A stretch of DNA of 24,784 bases from assembly GCA_002315735.1 (NCBI GenBank), contig DCIA01000006.1, forward strand, positions 11,764 through 36,547, read 5' to 3'. Numbering within the stretch: position 1 is the stretch's first letter; every line of letters starts with the position of its first letter. The notes beneath the pieces were generated by a model. The model saw only the letters and a list, made by a program, of their open reading frames with translations. It was not told the origin of the DNA and ran no database searches. This DNA is from Clostridiales bacterium UBA1738. Lineage in GTDB: Bacteria; Bacillota; Clostridia; UBA1381. Shown here piece after piece: positions 14,299 to 22,276 of the stretch. Made by a program: the position numbers and the translations under genes.

Positions 14299-16789
14299 TT
14301 TCACCACTTTCAATATTTTCCTCATCTTCGTCGATGTGAGGTGTTGTTGCAATGCTTACAGCACTGATATTATCAGCAAGTTTCATAATACGCACGCCTT
14401 GTGTGTGTCTTGAATATGTGCTGATTTCCGATGTGTGCGTTCTTATAATAATTCCGTCAGAGGTAATTACCATAATATCGTCTTCATCACTAACGGCTTT
14501 AAGCCCTATTACTTTGCCTGTCTTATCGGTTAACTTGTAGTTAAAGATACCCTGTCCGCCACGAGTTTGAACTTTATATTCAGCAAAGTCTGTCTTTTTG
14601 CCATAGCCGTTTTCGGTCATTGTAAGAAGAGTTGTGTTCTCTTTAACAGTAACAGCATCGACTACCTGGTCGCCTTGTTTTAATCTAATGCCACGCACCC
14701 CGTGAGCAGTTCTGCCCATAGGACGAATGTCGCTTTCGTGGAATCGGATAGCCATACCATTTTTTGTGCCCAAAACAAGTTCACTGTCATTGTCGGTAAT
14801 TTTAACACCGATAAGTTCATCGTCGTCTGCTAAATCAATAGCACGAAGTCCGCCTGCACGAATCTTTGAATATGCCATAAGGTCGGTCTTTTTAACTGTG
14901 CCCAGTTTGGTTACAAATGTCAAGAAATGGTCTTCTGAGAACTCACGAACAGGTATCATAGCAGTTATTTTTTCGCCGGGTTCAAGAGGCAATAGGTTCA
15001 CGATTGCCATACCTTTTGCAGCTCTGCTTGATTCCGGAATTTGGTATGCCTTCAAGTGATAGACAACACCACGAGTGGTGAAGAATAATAGGTGGTTGTG
15101 AGTTGAAGTTGTAAGAATATACTTAACAAAATCTTCTTCACGGGTAGCAAGCCCTGAAATGCCTCTACCGCCACGATGCTGAGAACGATATGTGTCAACA
15201 GGAACACGCTTAGTGTAGCCTGTATTTGTAAGAGTGATAACAACATCTTCCTCTTCGATTAGGTCTTCGTCTTCAATATCGATTGAAGACATTGAAATTT
15301 CTGTTCTACGCTCGTCACCGTATTTTTCTTTTATCTTTAATAAGTCTTCTTTAATAATTGCAAGGATTTTTTCTTCGTGGTCTAATATGTCACGAAGTCC
15401 TTCGATTTTCAAGGCAGTTTGATTGTATTCAGTTTCAATTTTGTCGCGTTCCATACCGGACAAACGACCAAGTTGCATTTGAACTATTGCAGTCGCTTGA
15501 ACATCAGTAAGACCATATCTTTCACAAAGATTTAGTTTGGCATCATTAACAGAAGATGATTTTTTGATAATTTCAATAACTTCGTCAATATTTTCAACGA
15601 CAATCTTGTAGCCTTCTAAAAGATGAAGTCTTTCAAGTGCTTTGTTAAGTTCAAATGTGGTACGGCGTCTTATGACATCTTCTTGGTGGTGGATATACGC
15701 ATCGATAATTTCACGAAGATTTAGAATCTTTGGTTCTTTGTCAACCAACGCAATCATAATTGTACCAAAAGTTTCCTGCATTTGAGTATATCTATATAGA
15801 TTGTTTAGTACAACATTGGCGTTTGCATCACGCTTAATATCGATAATAAGATGCATATTTGAGTCAGATTCATCACGAGTTCCTGCAATGCCGTCAATTT
15901 TTCCGTCACGCACAAGTTCGTTGATGTATTTTTCTAAACGAGCCTTGTTGACTTGATATGGAAGTTCTGTTACGACAATTCTTTGTTTGCCGTTTTCAAG
16001 TTCTTCAATATCGGCCTTAGCACGAACAATTATTTTGCCACGACCTGTTGTGTAGGCTTTTCTTATGCCGCTCTTGCCCATAATTACGCCGCCTGTTGGG
16101 AAATCAGGGCCTTTTATATAATTTTGCATAAGTTCTTCGATTGTAATCATCGGGTCATCGATTGTTGCGATGATTCCGTCAACGACTTCGGATAAGTTGT
16201 GTGAAGGAATATTTGTTGCCATACCAACGGCGATACCTGATGAGCCGTTTACCAAAAGATTAGGGAACCTTGAAGGTAGAACATCAGGTTCTTGAAGTTT
16301 GTCATCATAGTTTGGTACGAAATCAACAGTTTGTTTTTCAATATCGGAAAGCATTTCTGCTGCCAACTTTGACATTTTTGCTTCTGTGTAACGATAAGCA
16401 GCCGGTGGGTCGCCGTCGATAGAACCGAAGTTGCCTTTTGGCTGAATAAGAGGGTAGCGAAGAGAAAAGTCTTGTCCCATTCTAACCATTGCGTCATAAA
16501 CCGAAGCGTCACCGTGAGGGTGATACTTACCCAAAACGTCACCGACAGTAGAAGCAGACTTCCTAAAATCAGCCTCGTATAAAAGTCCTGATTCGTACAT
16601 ATCATAAAGAATACGACGATGAACCGGTTTCATACCGTCACGAACATCAGGAAGTGCACGAGCGACGATAACACTCATAGCATAGTCGATATATGATTTT
16701 TTCATTTCGGAATTAAGTTCGACATCGACTATTTTTTGATTAGCAATAGCCTCCATATCAAGTTCTTTTTCCTGAAACTTTTTAGCCAT
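14288..16789 (-). CDS. gyrA: DNA gyrase subunit A
   Basis: 833 residues, normal for GyrA. It is the breakage-reunion subunit of DNA gyrase, which introduces negative supercoils with GyrB. The catalytic tyrosine is Y134 in AAYRYTEAKM. The quinolone-resistance region reads HPHGD-A95-S96-VYD99, where A95 is at the position of E. coli Ser83 and D99 at that of Asp87. The GyrA box QHRGGRGISG near residue 555 opens the C-terminal beta-pinwheel and marks the protein as GyrA rather than ParC. The end is a short acidic tail with several Asp/Glu. GGGAGGA lies 9 bases before the ATG. gyrB is not adjacent. The stop overlaps the start of the cyclophilin gene. Confidence 0.97.
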   Translation of the reverse strand: MAKKFQEKELDMEAIANQKIVDVELNSEMKKSYIDYAMSVIVARALPDVRDGMKPVHRRILYDMYESGLLYEADFRKSASTVGDVLGKYHPHGDASVYDAMVRMGQDFSLRYPLIQPKGNFGSIDGDPPAAYRYTEAKMSKLAAEMLSDIEKQTVDFVPNYDDKLQEPDVLPSRFPNLLVNGSSGIAVGMATNIPSHNLSEVVDGIIATIDDPMITIEELMQNYIKGPDFPTGGVIMGKSGIRKAYTTGRGKIIVRAKADIEELENGKQRIVVTELPYQVNKARLEKYINELVRDGKIDGIAGTRDESDSNMHLIIDIKRDANANVVLNNLYRYTQMQETFGTIMIALVDKEPKILNLREIIDAYIHHQEDVIRRRTTFELNKALERLHLLEGYKIVVENIDEVIEIIKKSSSVNDAKLNLCERYGLTDVQATAIVQMQLGRLSGMERDKIETEYNQTALKIEGLRDILDHEEKILAIIKEDLLKIKEKYGDERRTEISMSSIDIEDEDLIEEEDVVITLTNTGYTKRVPVDTYRSQHRGGRGISGLATREEDFVKYILTTSTHNHLLFFTTRGVVYHLKAYQIPESSRAAKGMAIVNLLPLEPGEKITAMIPVREFSEDHFLTFVTKLGTVKKTDLMAYSKIRAGGLRAIDLADDDELIGVKITDNDSELVLGTKNGMAIRFHESDIRPMGRTAHGVRGIRLKQGDQVVDAVTVKENTTLLTMTENGYGKKTDFAEYKVQTRGGQGIFNYKLTDKTGKVIGLKAVSDEDDIMVITSDGIIIRTHTSEISTYSRHTQGVRIMKLADNISAVSIATTPHIDEDEENIESGENDE

Positions 16790-16835
16790 ATTAAAAATCC
16801 TCCCAACTGGAAAATAGTCATAATAATACCAAATT

Positions 16836-16864
16836 ATTATACCATAAAATTAAGAGAAAATCAA
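16836..16864 (-). promoter_or_regulatory. Promoter of gyrA
   Basis: On the minus strand TTGATT (16859-16864), 17 bases, consensus TATAAT (16836-16841). The leader is about 40 bases to the gyrA ATG at 16789. Confidence 0.75.
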
Positions 16865-16886
16865 GCATTTCAGCAATTTTGGACAT

Positions 16887-16919
16887 AAAAATAAAAGGGC
16901 ATTTTGCCCTTTTATTTTT
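16887..16919 (-). terminator. Intrinsic terminator of the yerC-methyltransferase operon
   Basis: A 14-bp stem (16887-16900 with 16906-16919, core AAAAGGGC/GCCCTTTT) with a 5-base loop. It starts within the methyltransferase stop codon and isolates gyrA from upstream transcription. Confidence 0.88.
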
Positions 16920-17661
16920 ATCTTGCCACAAAGACAACTCGCATATCGTCATTTTTTGGATTTTCAAAAGAAAATGGCGAAAAGGCATCGATTTGTGAAA
17001 AGCCTGCCTTATTAAAAATTTGCTTAATTTCATCAATTTCATATGCTCTTTGAAGGTGCCTTTCAGAAAAACGCTTGTATTCGCTTTTGGACTTTACAAA
17101 AAAGTTTATATACATATCGGAAATAGAAGTTTTTTCGTGAAATTTGTTTTCCCAAGAGTAGAAAATAGCATCTTTATCATAGATAAAAGTCTTATTTCCG
17201 ATATAGGATTTTAGTTTGAAACTACTGCTGATATCAAAAATAAAAATTCCGTCTTTTTCTAAAAAGCAAGTTTTAATCCTTTTTGCGATGTCAAAAAGGG
17301 TTTTGGGAGTTAAAACATAGTTAAAACCATCAATCATGCAAAGAAAAGCATCACAACCGCCATAAAGGTCAAGTCTTGAAAAGCTTTGCTCTAAAAAAAT
17401 AATATCAAGATTAGCCTGCAAGGCTTTTTCACGAGCAATAGAGAGCATATCAAGGGACTTATCAACCCCAATCATATCATAACCACGCTTGGCTAACGGA
17501 ATGGTGAAATTTCCCGTTCCGCAGGCAAGGTCACAGACTATTTTGGGATTTTTGTTGTACTTTTTAAAAATATCCTCAATATAGTCTGCCCATTTTTCGT
17601 AGTCGGTATCCTCTTTCATAAGGGAGTCGTAAATTTTTGCAAATTTTGCATAACTACTCAT
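16918..17661 (-). CDS. Class I SAM-dependent methyltransferase
   Basis: 247 residues. The start region (YAKFAKIYDSLM) is typical of small clostridial methyltransferases. Motif I, IVCDLACGTGNFTIPLAK (about residues 40-57), forms the SAM-binding loop and the acidic end of strand 2 follows in GVDKS. A post-I motif FLCMIDGFNYV (about 107-117) and a C-terminal FSPFSFENP segment follow. The ATG at 17661 follows AGGTG with about 7 bases spacing and overlaps the end of the YerC/YecD gene by 8 bases, so translation is coupled; the GTG at 17670 lies in the binding site. The substrate, whether small molecule, RNA or protein, cannot be told from these motifs. Confidence 0.85.
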   Translation of the reverse strand: MSSYAKFAKIYDSLMKEDTDYEKWADYIEDIFKKYNKNPKIVCDLACGTGNFTIPLAKRGYDMIGVDKSLDMLSIAREKALQANLDIIFLEQSFSRLDLYGGCDAFLCMIDGFNYVLTPKTLFDIAKRIKTCFLEKDGIFIFDISSSFKLKSYIGNKTFIYDKDAIFYSWENKFHEKTSISDMYINFFVKSKSEYKRFSERHLQRAYEIDEIKQIFNKAGFSQIDAFSPFSFENPKNDDMRVVFVAR

Positions 17662-17950
17662 TTTTATCACCTAATTTGCGAAGAATATTTGTGTAGCCGT
17701 CAGAGCCATAGTTTAATGCCCTATTAACTCTTGAAACGGTGGCGCTTGATGCCCCTGTTTTTTTTTCGATTTCGCTGTATGCTTCGCCACAGGAGAGAAG
17801 TTTTGCAACTTCAAGCCTTTGGGATAACGATTTTATCTCGGTAACTGTACATAAATCTGCCAGAAAGTTTTTGCAGTCTTCTTTTGTTTCAAGCGAAAGA
17901 AAAGCATCAATTAAAATATCTGTATTTTTATCAAAAACCTTTGAACTCAT
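17654..17950 (-). CDS. YerC/YecD family TrpR-related DNA-binding protein
   Basis: 98 residues. The whole chain matches the TrpR-superfamily group named after Bacillus YerC: an N-terminal helical part with FLADLCTVTEIKSLSQRLEVAKLL (split here by position: about 31-54) and the helix-turn-helix with YSEIEKKTGASSATVSRVNRAL (about 59-80). The family folds like the Trp repressor, but its ligand and targets are not established. The ATG at 17950 is preceded by AGAGGTG at 8 bases; the GTG at 17959 falls in that site. It is the first gene of a two-gene operon with the methyltransferase and diverges from the DUF421 gene. Autoregulation at the shared gap is possible but not shown. Confidence 0.88.
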   Translation of the reverse strand: MSSKVFDKNTDILIDAFLSLETKEDCKNFLADLCTVTEIKSLSQRLEVAKLLSCGEAYSEIEKKTGASSATVSRVNRALNYGSDGYTNILRKLGDKNE

Positions 17951-17968
17951 TTTTTTCACCTCTTTACT

Positions 17969-17997
17969 ATTTTATCACGCTACAACGATAAAGTAAA
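17969..17997 (-). promoter_or_regulatory. Promoter of the yerC-methyltransferase operon
   Basis: On the minus strand TTTACT (17992-17997), 17 bases, TAAAAT (17969-17974) with an extended -10 TG. It lies just upstream of the YerC start. I found no equally good promoter for the divergent DUF421 gene. Confidence 0.65.
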
Positions 17998-18047
17998 GAA
18001 TAATATTACAATTTTGAGATAAAATAAGAAAAAATAGGAGGCAGTTT

Positions 18048-18683
18048 ATGTTAGTAATAGTAATCAGAACATTATTTTTATATTTGCTGGTTGTAGCATC
18101 AATCAGAATAATGGGAAAAAGGCAGATAGGGGAAATGCAACCATCAGAACTAGTTGTTGCGATTATGATTTCAGACCTTGCGTCTGTTCCTATGCAAACT
18201 ATAAATACTCCGCTTTTATCGGGCATTGTGCCTGTTTTAACACTTTTAGTGGGAGAAATCACTATGTCATTTTTAAGCCTTAAAAGCAAAACTTTTAGAA
18301 AATATGCGGCGGGTGAACCCAGCATTGTGGTTTATAAAGGAAAGATAAATGAAAAGGAACTTGAAAGGCTAAGATTTAATTTAAATGACCTTATGGAGCA
18401 GTTGAGATTATCGGGGAATCCAGATGTGTCGCAGGTTGATATGGCGGTTTTAGAAACAAACGGGCAACTAAGTGTTTTGGAAAAAAGCAGAGATGGAATG
18501 GCGGAATTTCCGTTTATGCTAATCGCTGACGGAGAAGTAAATAATGAAGAATTAAGAAGAGCAAAAAAGGATTCAAAATGGCTGAGAGAAAATATTAAAG
18601 GAAATTTTAAGGATATATTCTTAGCAATGCTGACAGAGGACGGGAAAATGCATATTCAGAAAAAAGAAAGGAAATCAAAATGA
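18048..18683 (+). CDS. DUF421 (YetF-like) membrane protein
   Basis: 211 residues, start ATG 6 bases after AGGAGG. About three N-terminal membrane helices (1-85) contain the family motif IRIMGKRQIGEMQPSELV (about 19-36, where MGKRQ and QPSELV are the most conserved blocks). A cytoplasmic two-part domain follows, with PSIVVYKGKINEKELE and the L-x-x-L-x-x-QLRLSGN segment typical of YetF proteins. Members are widespread in spore-forming Firmicutes, and some are linked to spore envelopes, but no biochemical activity is established. The stop overlaps the next ATG (ATGA), so it is translationally coupled to a DUF4363 gene. Confidence 0.88.
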   Translation: MLVIVIRTLFLYLLVVASIRIMGKRQIGEMQPSELVVAIMISDLASVPMQTINTPLLSGIVPVLTLLVGEITMSFLSLKSKTFRKYAAGEPSIVVYKGKINEKELERLRFNLNDLMEQLRLSGNPDVSQVDMAVLETNGQLSVLEKSRDGMAEFPFMLIADGEVNNEELRRAKKDSKWLRENIKGNFKDIFLAMLTEDGKMHIQKKERKSK

Positions 18684-19060
18684 AAACTTTTTGGGCAGCA
18701 ATGATAATATTTGTGGGAATTATTGCAGGAGGGATAGCTCTTAATGTTTGTCTTGATAATTTATCGAGTGAACTTTATGACAGAACAAAAGAGATTGGCG
18801 ATATGGTAGAGGAGGAAAACTTTGAAACGGCATATAAAAAATCAAAGGAAATGTCTGAGTTTATTGACGGGAAAAAACCATTGTTGGCATCTGTTTTAGA
18901 CCACGAAAATATTGATGAAATTGAAGATGGAATATCAGAACTTTTAGGATATACAAAAAGGAAAGATTTGACAGAAGCATCAGTTAGAGTAAGAAAACTG
19001 GAACATCTTTTAGAGCATTTACCTAAAAACTACCAATTAGAACTCCAAAATATACTGTAA
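18680..19060 (+). CDS. DUF4363 family membrane-anchored protein
   Basis: 126 residues. One N-terminal membrane segment (about 5-23) precedes an acidic and helical domain with evenly spaced hydrophobic residues (YDRTKEIGDMVEEENFE, then LEHLLEHLPKNY near the end), which fits the DUF4363 family. It starts by ATGA overlap with the DUF421 gene, a pairing I know from other Clostridia, which suggests the two proteins act together at the membrane. The helical domain faces outside if the anchor is oriented in the usual way. No catalytic residues are seen. The purB promoter starts directly after its stop codon and no terminator separates them. Confidence 0.75.
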   Translation: MKTFWAAMIIFVGIIAGGIALNVCLDNLSSELYDRTKEIGDMVEEENFETAYKKSKEMSEFIDGKKPLLASVLDHENIDEIEDGISELLGYTKRKDLTEASVRVRKLEHLLEHLPKNYQLELQNIL

Positions 19061-19063
19061 CGC

Positions 19064-19092
19064 TTGATTTTGGCAGTGTTTTATAATATAAT
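19064..19092 (+). promoter_or_regulatory. Promoter of purB
   Basis: TTGATT (19064-19069), 17 bases, consensus TATAAT (19087-19092). The purB start codon is 23 bases beyond, so the leader is short and leaves no room for a riboswitch. Confidence 0.7.
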
Positions 19093-19115
19093 TAGAATGA
19101 AAAGGGGTGTGCTTT

Positions 19116-20546
19116 ATGAAAGATACTTATGAATCACCATTAAATTCAAGATATGCGTCGAAGGAGATGCAATATTTGTTTTCACCAAACAAAAAATTTA
19201 CAACATGGAGAAAACTTTGGGTTGCACTTGCAGAAAGCGAGATGGAACTTGGTCTTGACATAAAACAAGAGCAGATTGACGAAATGCGTGAGCATATAGA
19301 AGATATCAACTACGATGTCGCAGAAAAAAGGGAAAAAGAGGTAAGGCATGATGTTATGAGTCATGTTTATGCGTATGGTGTAGAGTGCCCAAAAGCAAAG
19401 CCGATTATTCACTTAGGTGCAACAAGTTGTTATGTCGGCGATAATACAGATATTATCATAATGACAGAGGCAATGGAATTAATACATAAAAGACTGTTAA
19501 ATGTAATTTTGGCACTAACAGATTTTGCCGAAAAATATAAAGCATTACCGACCTTGGGATTTACTCATTTTCAACCTGCACAGCCGGTTACGGTCGGAAA
19601 ACGTGCAACGCTTTGGATTCAAGATTTACTTATGGATTTAGAGTGCGTTGAAGAAGAACTTGCAAAAGCAAAACTTTTAGGCTCAAAGGGAACAACGGGA
19701 ACACAGGCAAGTTTTCTGGAACTATTTTCAGGTGACCACGAAAAGTGCCGTATGCTTGACAAAAAGATAGCAGAAAAAATGGGATATAAAGATACTTTCC
19801 GTGTTAGTGGACAAACATATCCAAGAAAACTAGATTACAGAATGCTTGCGATTTTATCAGGTATTGCACAAAGTGCATTTAAATTTTCAAACGATATAAG
19901 ACTTTTGCAACATTTAAAGCAGGTGGAAGAACCATTTGAAAAGAAGCAAATCGGTTCATCTGCAATGGCATATAAGAGAAATCCAATGAGAAGCGAAAGA
20001 ATTTCATCTCTTGCAAGGTATGTTATTTGCGATAGCATAAACCCTGCAATAACCGCCGCAACACAGTGGTTTGAAAGAACCTTAGACGACTCTGCAAACA
20101 AGAGAATAAGCGTTCCGGAAGCGTTTTTAGCGGTTGATGCAATTCTTTGCTTGTATCAAAATGTTGCGTCAGGGCTTGTGGTATATCCAAAAGTTATTGA
20201 AAAGCAATTTATGCAAGAAATTCCGTTTATGGCAACTGAAAATATTATGATGGACGCAGTTAAGCGTGGAGGAGATAGACAAGAACTTCACGAAAAAATC
20301 AGAACTTATTCTATGGAAGCTGCAAGAAAGGTAAAGGAATTTGGAGAAGAAAACAACCTTCTTGAATTAATTGCAAATGATAGTGAATTTGGAACAACGC
20401 TAGAAGAACTTAGGTCAATAATGAAGCCGGAAAACTATGTAGGACGAAGCAAAGAGCAAGTTGAAGAGTTTATAGAAGAAGTTGTAAAGCCAATTCTTGA
20501 AAAATCGAAAGCAGAAATTGGCGAAGAAGTTGAAATAAATGTATAA
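19116..20546 (+). CDS. purB: Adenylosuccinate lyase
   Basis: 476 residues. It acts twice in purine synthesis, splitting SAICAR to AICAR and adenylosuccinate to AMP, with release of fumarate. The fumarase/aspartase-superfamily signature is GSSAMAYKRNPMRSE (about residues 289-303), with the flexible catalytic serine loop. Other conserved blocks are HLGATSCYVGDN, LGFTHFQPAQPVTVGKR and GTTGTQASF. The ATG at 19116 is preceded by AAGGGGTG with 6 bases spacing; the GTG at 19107 lies in that site. The length is close to the eukaryotic-type and clostridial PurB group. The gene is alone, without other pur genes near. Confidence 0.95.
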   Translation: MKDTYESPLNSRYASKEMQYLFSPNKKFTTWRKLWVALAESEMELGLDIKQEQIDEMREHIEDINYDVAEKREKEVRHDVMSHVYAYGVECPKAKPIIHLGATSCYVGDNTDIIIMTEAMELIHKRLLNVILALTDFAEKYKALPTLGFTHFQPAQPVTVGKRATLWIQDLLMDLECVEEELAKAKLLGSKGTTGTQASFLELFSGDHEKCRMLDKKIAEKMGYKDTFRVSGQTYPRKLDYRMLAILSGIAQSAFKFSNDIRLLQHLKQVEEPFEKKQIGSSAMAYKRNPMRSERISSLARYVICDSINPAITAATQWFERTLDDSANKRISVPEAFLAVDAILCLYQNVASGLVVYPKVIEKQFMQEIPFMATENIMMDAVKRGGDRQELHEKIRTYSMEAARKVKEFGEENNLLELIANDSEFGTTLEELRSIMKPENYVGRSKEQVEEFIEEVVKPILEKSKAEIGEEVEINV

Positions 20547-20547
20547 C

Positions 20548-20579
20548 AAAAAGACTTATCCAAAAGGATAAGTCTTTTT
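20548..20579. terminator. Bidirectional terminator between purB and the ABC operon
   Basis: A 14-bp perfect stem (20548-20561 with 20566-20579, core GACTTATCC/GGATAAGTC), loop AAAA, with A- and T-runs on either side. It ends purB one base after its stop codon and the converging ABC transporter operon. Confidence 0.93.
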
Positions 20580-21351
20580 AGTTGCCGCATTCTACCGAGA
20601 TTTCGTTAAAAGTTTTTAAATAGTCGTCGATAGTCTTATTTTTTCGTTCTTCGCCTGTTATGTCTAAAATCGCCTTGCCCTCATGCATCATAATTGTGCG
20701 AGTTCCGTATGCCACGGCGTGTCTTAAATTATGCGTCACCATAAGGGTTGTTATTCCTTTTTCCTTTACGACCTTATCGGTTAGCATCATAACAATATCG
20801 CTTGATTTTGGGTCAAGTGCGGCTGTGTGTTCATCAAGCAGCAAGAGGGTAGGCGTTTGCAGCGTTGCCATAATAAGCGCAAGTGCTTGCCTTTGACCTC
20901 CTGATAGAGAGCCTGCAAGAGAGTTCATTCTGTTCTCAAGCCCCATTCCTAAAAGTTCTAACTGACTTTTATAAAAGTCTTGGCGCTTATGATTTAGTCC
21001 TTTTGTAAGACCGAATTTTTTGCCTTTATTATCTGCAAGTGACATATTTTCCAATATAGTCATAGAAGAGCAAGTGCCCATAGATGGGTTTTGGAATACA
21101 CGTGCAATTTTTTTTGCCCTTTCAAAATTCTTTTGCCTACTTATATCCTTTCCGTCAAGGACGATAGAGCCTGCATCAGGTTTAAGATTCCCGGAAATTA
21201 TATTAAGCGTTGTAGTCTTTCCGGAGCCGTTGCTTCCGACAATAGCAACAAATTCACCATCAGCAATTTTTAAATTGAAATTTTCAAATAGTTTTTTCTC
21301 GTCAATAGTTCCGGAATTAAAGCATTTGTCGATGTTTTTTAGTTCAAGCAT
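20578..21351 (-). CDS. ABC importer ATP-binding protein (TrpZ-like)
   Basis: 257 residues. Walker A is GSNGSGKTT (about 39-47), the signature is LSGGQRQALAL (about 148-158) and Walker B is LLLLDEHTAALD (about 169-180), with the switch histidine in VTHNLRHA. All are intact, so this is an active ATPase of an import system. The start ATG has GGGAGGT 8 bases upstream and overlaps the end of the permease gene by 8 bases. It is the last gene of the three-gene operon and stops within the shared terminator. It powers the permease encoded by the preceding gene. Ligand assignment follows the substrate-binding protein. Confidence 0.92.
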   Translation of the reverse strand: MLELKNIDKCFNSGTIDEKKLFENFNLKIADGEFVAIVGSNGSGKTTTLNIISGNLKPDAGSIVLDGKDISRQKNFERAKKIARVFQNPSMGTCSSMTILENMSLADNKGKKFGLTKGLNHKRQDFYKSQLELLGMGLENRMNSLAGSLSGGQRQALALIMATLQTPTLLLLDEHTAALDPKSSDIVMMLTDKVVKEKGITTLMVTHNLRHAVAYGTRTIMMHEGKAILDITGEERKNKTIDDYLKTFNEISVECGN

Positions 21352-22219
21352 GAATAGAACCTCCCTTTGACTTTGTTAGATTGTTTAAAATCATAGTAAC
21401 AAGGAAGAGAATGGTTACTACCATTTTTGTATCCGATGATTGTAGTCCCAATGAAATTGCGATAGTGATGCATGCTTTGTAGATAATCATACCAAGAATA
21501 ACACCTGTGGTAATTTTCATAAAAGATAACTTTTTAAATACAGTTGTGCCTATTATTACGGCGGCAAGCCCCATAACCATAGTTCCGGTACCTGATGAAA
21601 TGTCAAATTGCATTGCTCTTTGGCAGAATAATGCACCTGATAAAGAGACAAGACCGTTTGAAATGGCAAGACCTAAAATTTTTACAGAGCCGGGATTTTT
21701 TGCAAGGGTTATAACTAAGCCTTCATTGTCACCGACGCTTTTTAAAAGAAATCCGGATTTTGTTCTTAAATATAAATCCAACAAAACTTTAACAAATACC
21801 AGGATTAAAAACAAAATAATTAGGTAGCGATATTGAAAAAAACTGCTTGATTCCTTGATGCTATTGAATACCGAGGCTTCGGTCATAAGAAATTTATTTG
21901 GAGCACCAACAATTCGGTAATTTACAGAATATAGTCCTGTCATAACCAAAATACCGGACAATAAGTCTTTTATCTTAAATTTAACATGTAAAATTCCTGT
22001 GATTGTTCCGGCTATCACGCCTGCTAAAATAGCAGACAAAAGGCATACCCAAGGGTTGATACCCAAAGAAACCAAAGCAGTGCTGACAGCAGCACCAAGT
22101 GGAAATGTACCGTCAACCGACAGATCAGGAAAGTTTAAAATTTTATAACTTATGTAAATTCCAAGCGCCATTATTGCAAAAATAAAGCCTTGTTCTAAAA
22201 TACCAATAAGAATTGCCAT
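21344..22219 (-). CDS. ABC importer permease, BPD_transp_2 / branched-chain type (TrpY-like)
   Basis: 291 residues with about eight membrane helices. Conserved permease blocks are GIYISYKILNFPDLSVDGTFPLGAA (about 21-45, of which NFPDLSVDGTFPLG is the recognisable part) and AISNGLVSLSGALFCQ with the glycine-rich turn. This is the permease type that pairs with PF04392 substrate-binding proteins and forms a homodimer in the membrane. The ATG follows AAAGGA at 8 bases. A compact hairpin lies between this gene and the binding-protein gene. Confidence 0.9.
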   Translation of the reverse strand: MAILIGILEQGFIFAIMALGIYISYKILNFPDLSVDGTFPLGAAVSTALVSLGINPWVCLLSAILAGVIAGTITGILHVKFKIKDLLSGILVMTGLYSVNYRIVGAPNKFLMTEASVFNSIKESSSFFQYRYLIILFLILVFVKVLLDLYLRTKSGFLLKSVGDNEGLVITLAKNPGSVKILGLAISNGLVSLSGALFCQRAMQFDISSGTGTMVMGLAAVIIGTTVFKKLSFMKITTGVILGMIIYKACITIAISLGLQSSDTKMVVTILFLVTMILNNLTKSKGGSIHA

Positions 22220-22250
22220 TATGTAAATCCTTTCAACTAGGGAATATAAT

Positions 22251-22269
22251 GGGACGCATTTAGCGCCCC
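22251..22269 (-). other. Intercistronic mRNA hairpin between binding protein and permease
   Basis: In the transcript GGGGCGC pairs with GCGTCCC (7 bp, one G-U) around a 5-base loop. No U-run follows, so it is not a good terminator. Hairpins at this place in ABC operons commonly protect the upstream message and raise binding-protein levels over permease. Confidence 0.65.
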
Positions 22270-22276
22270 TAAAAAT

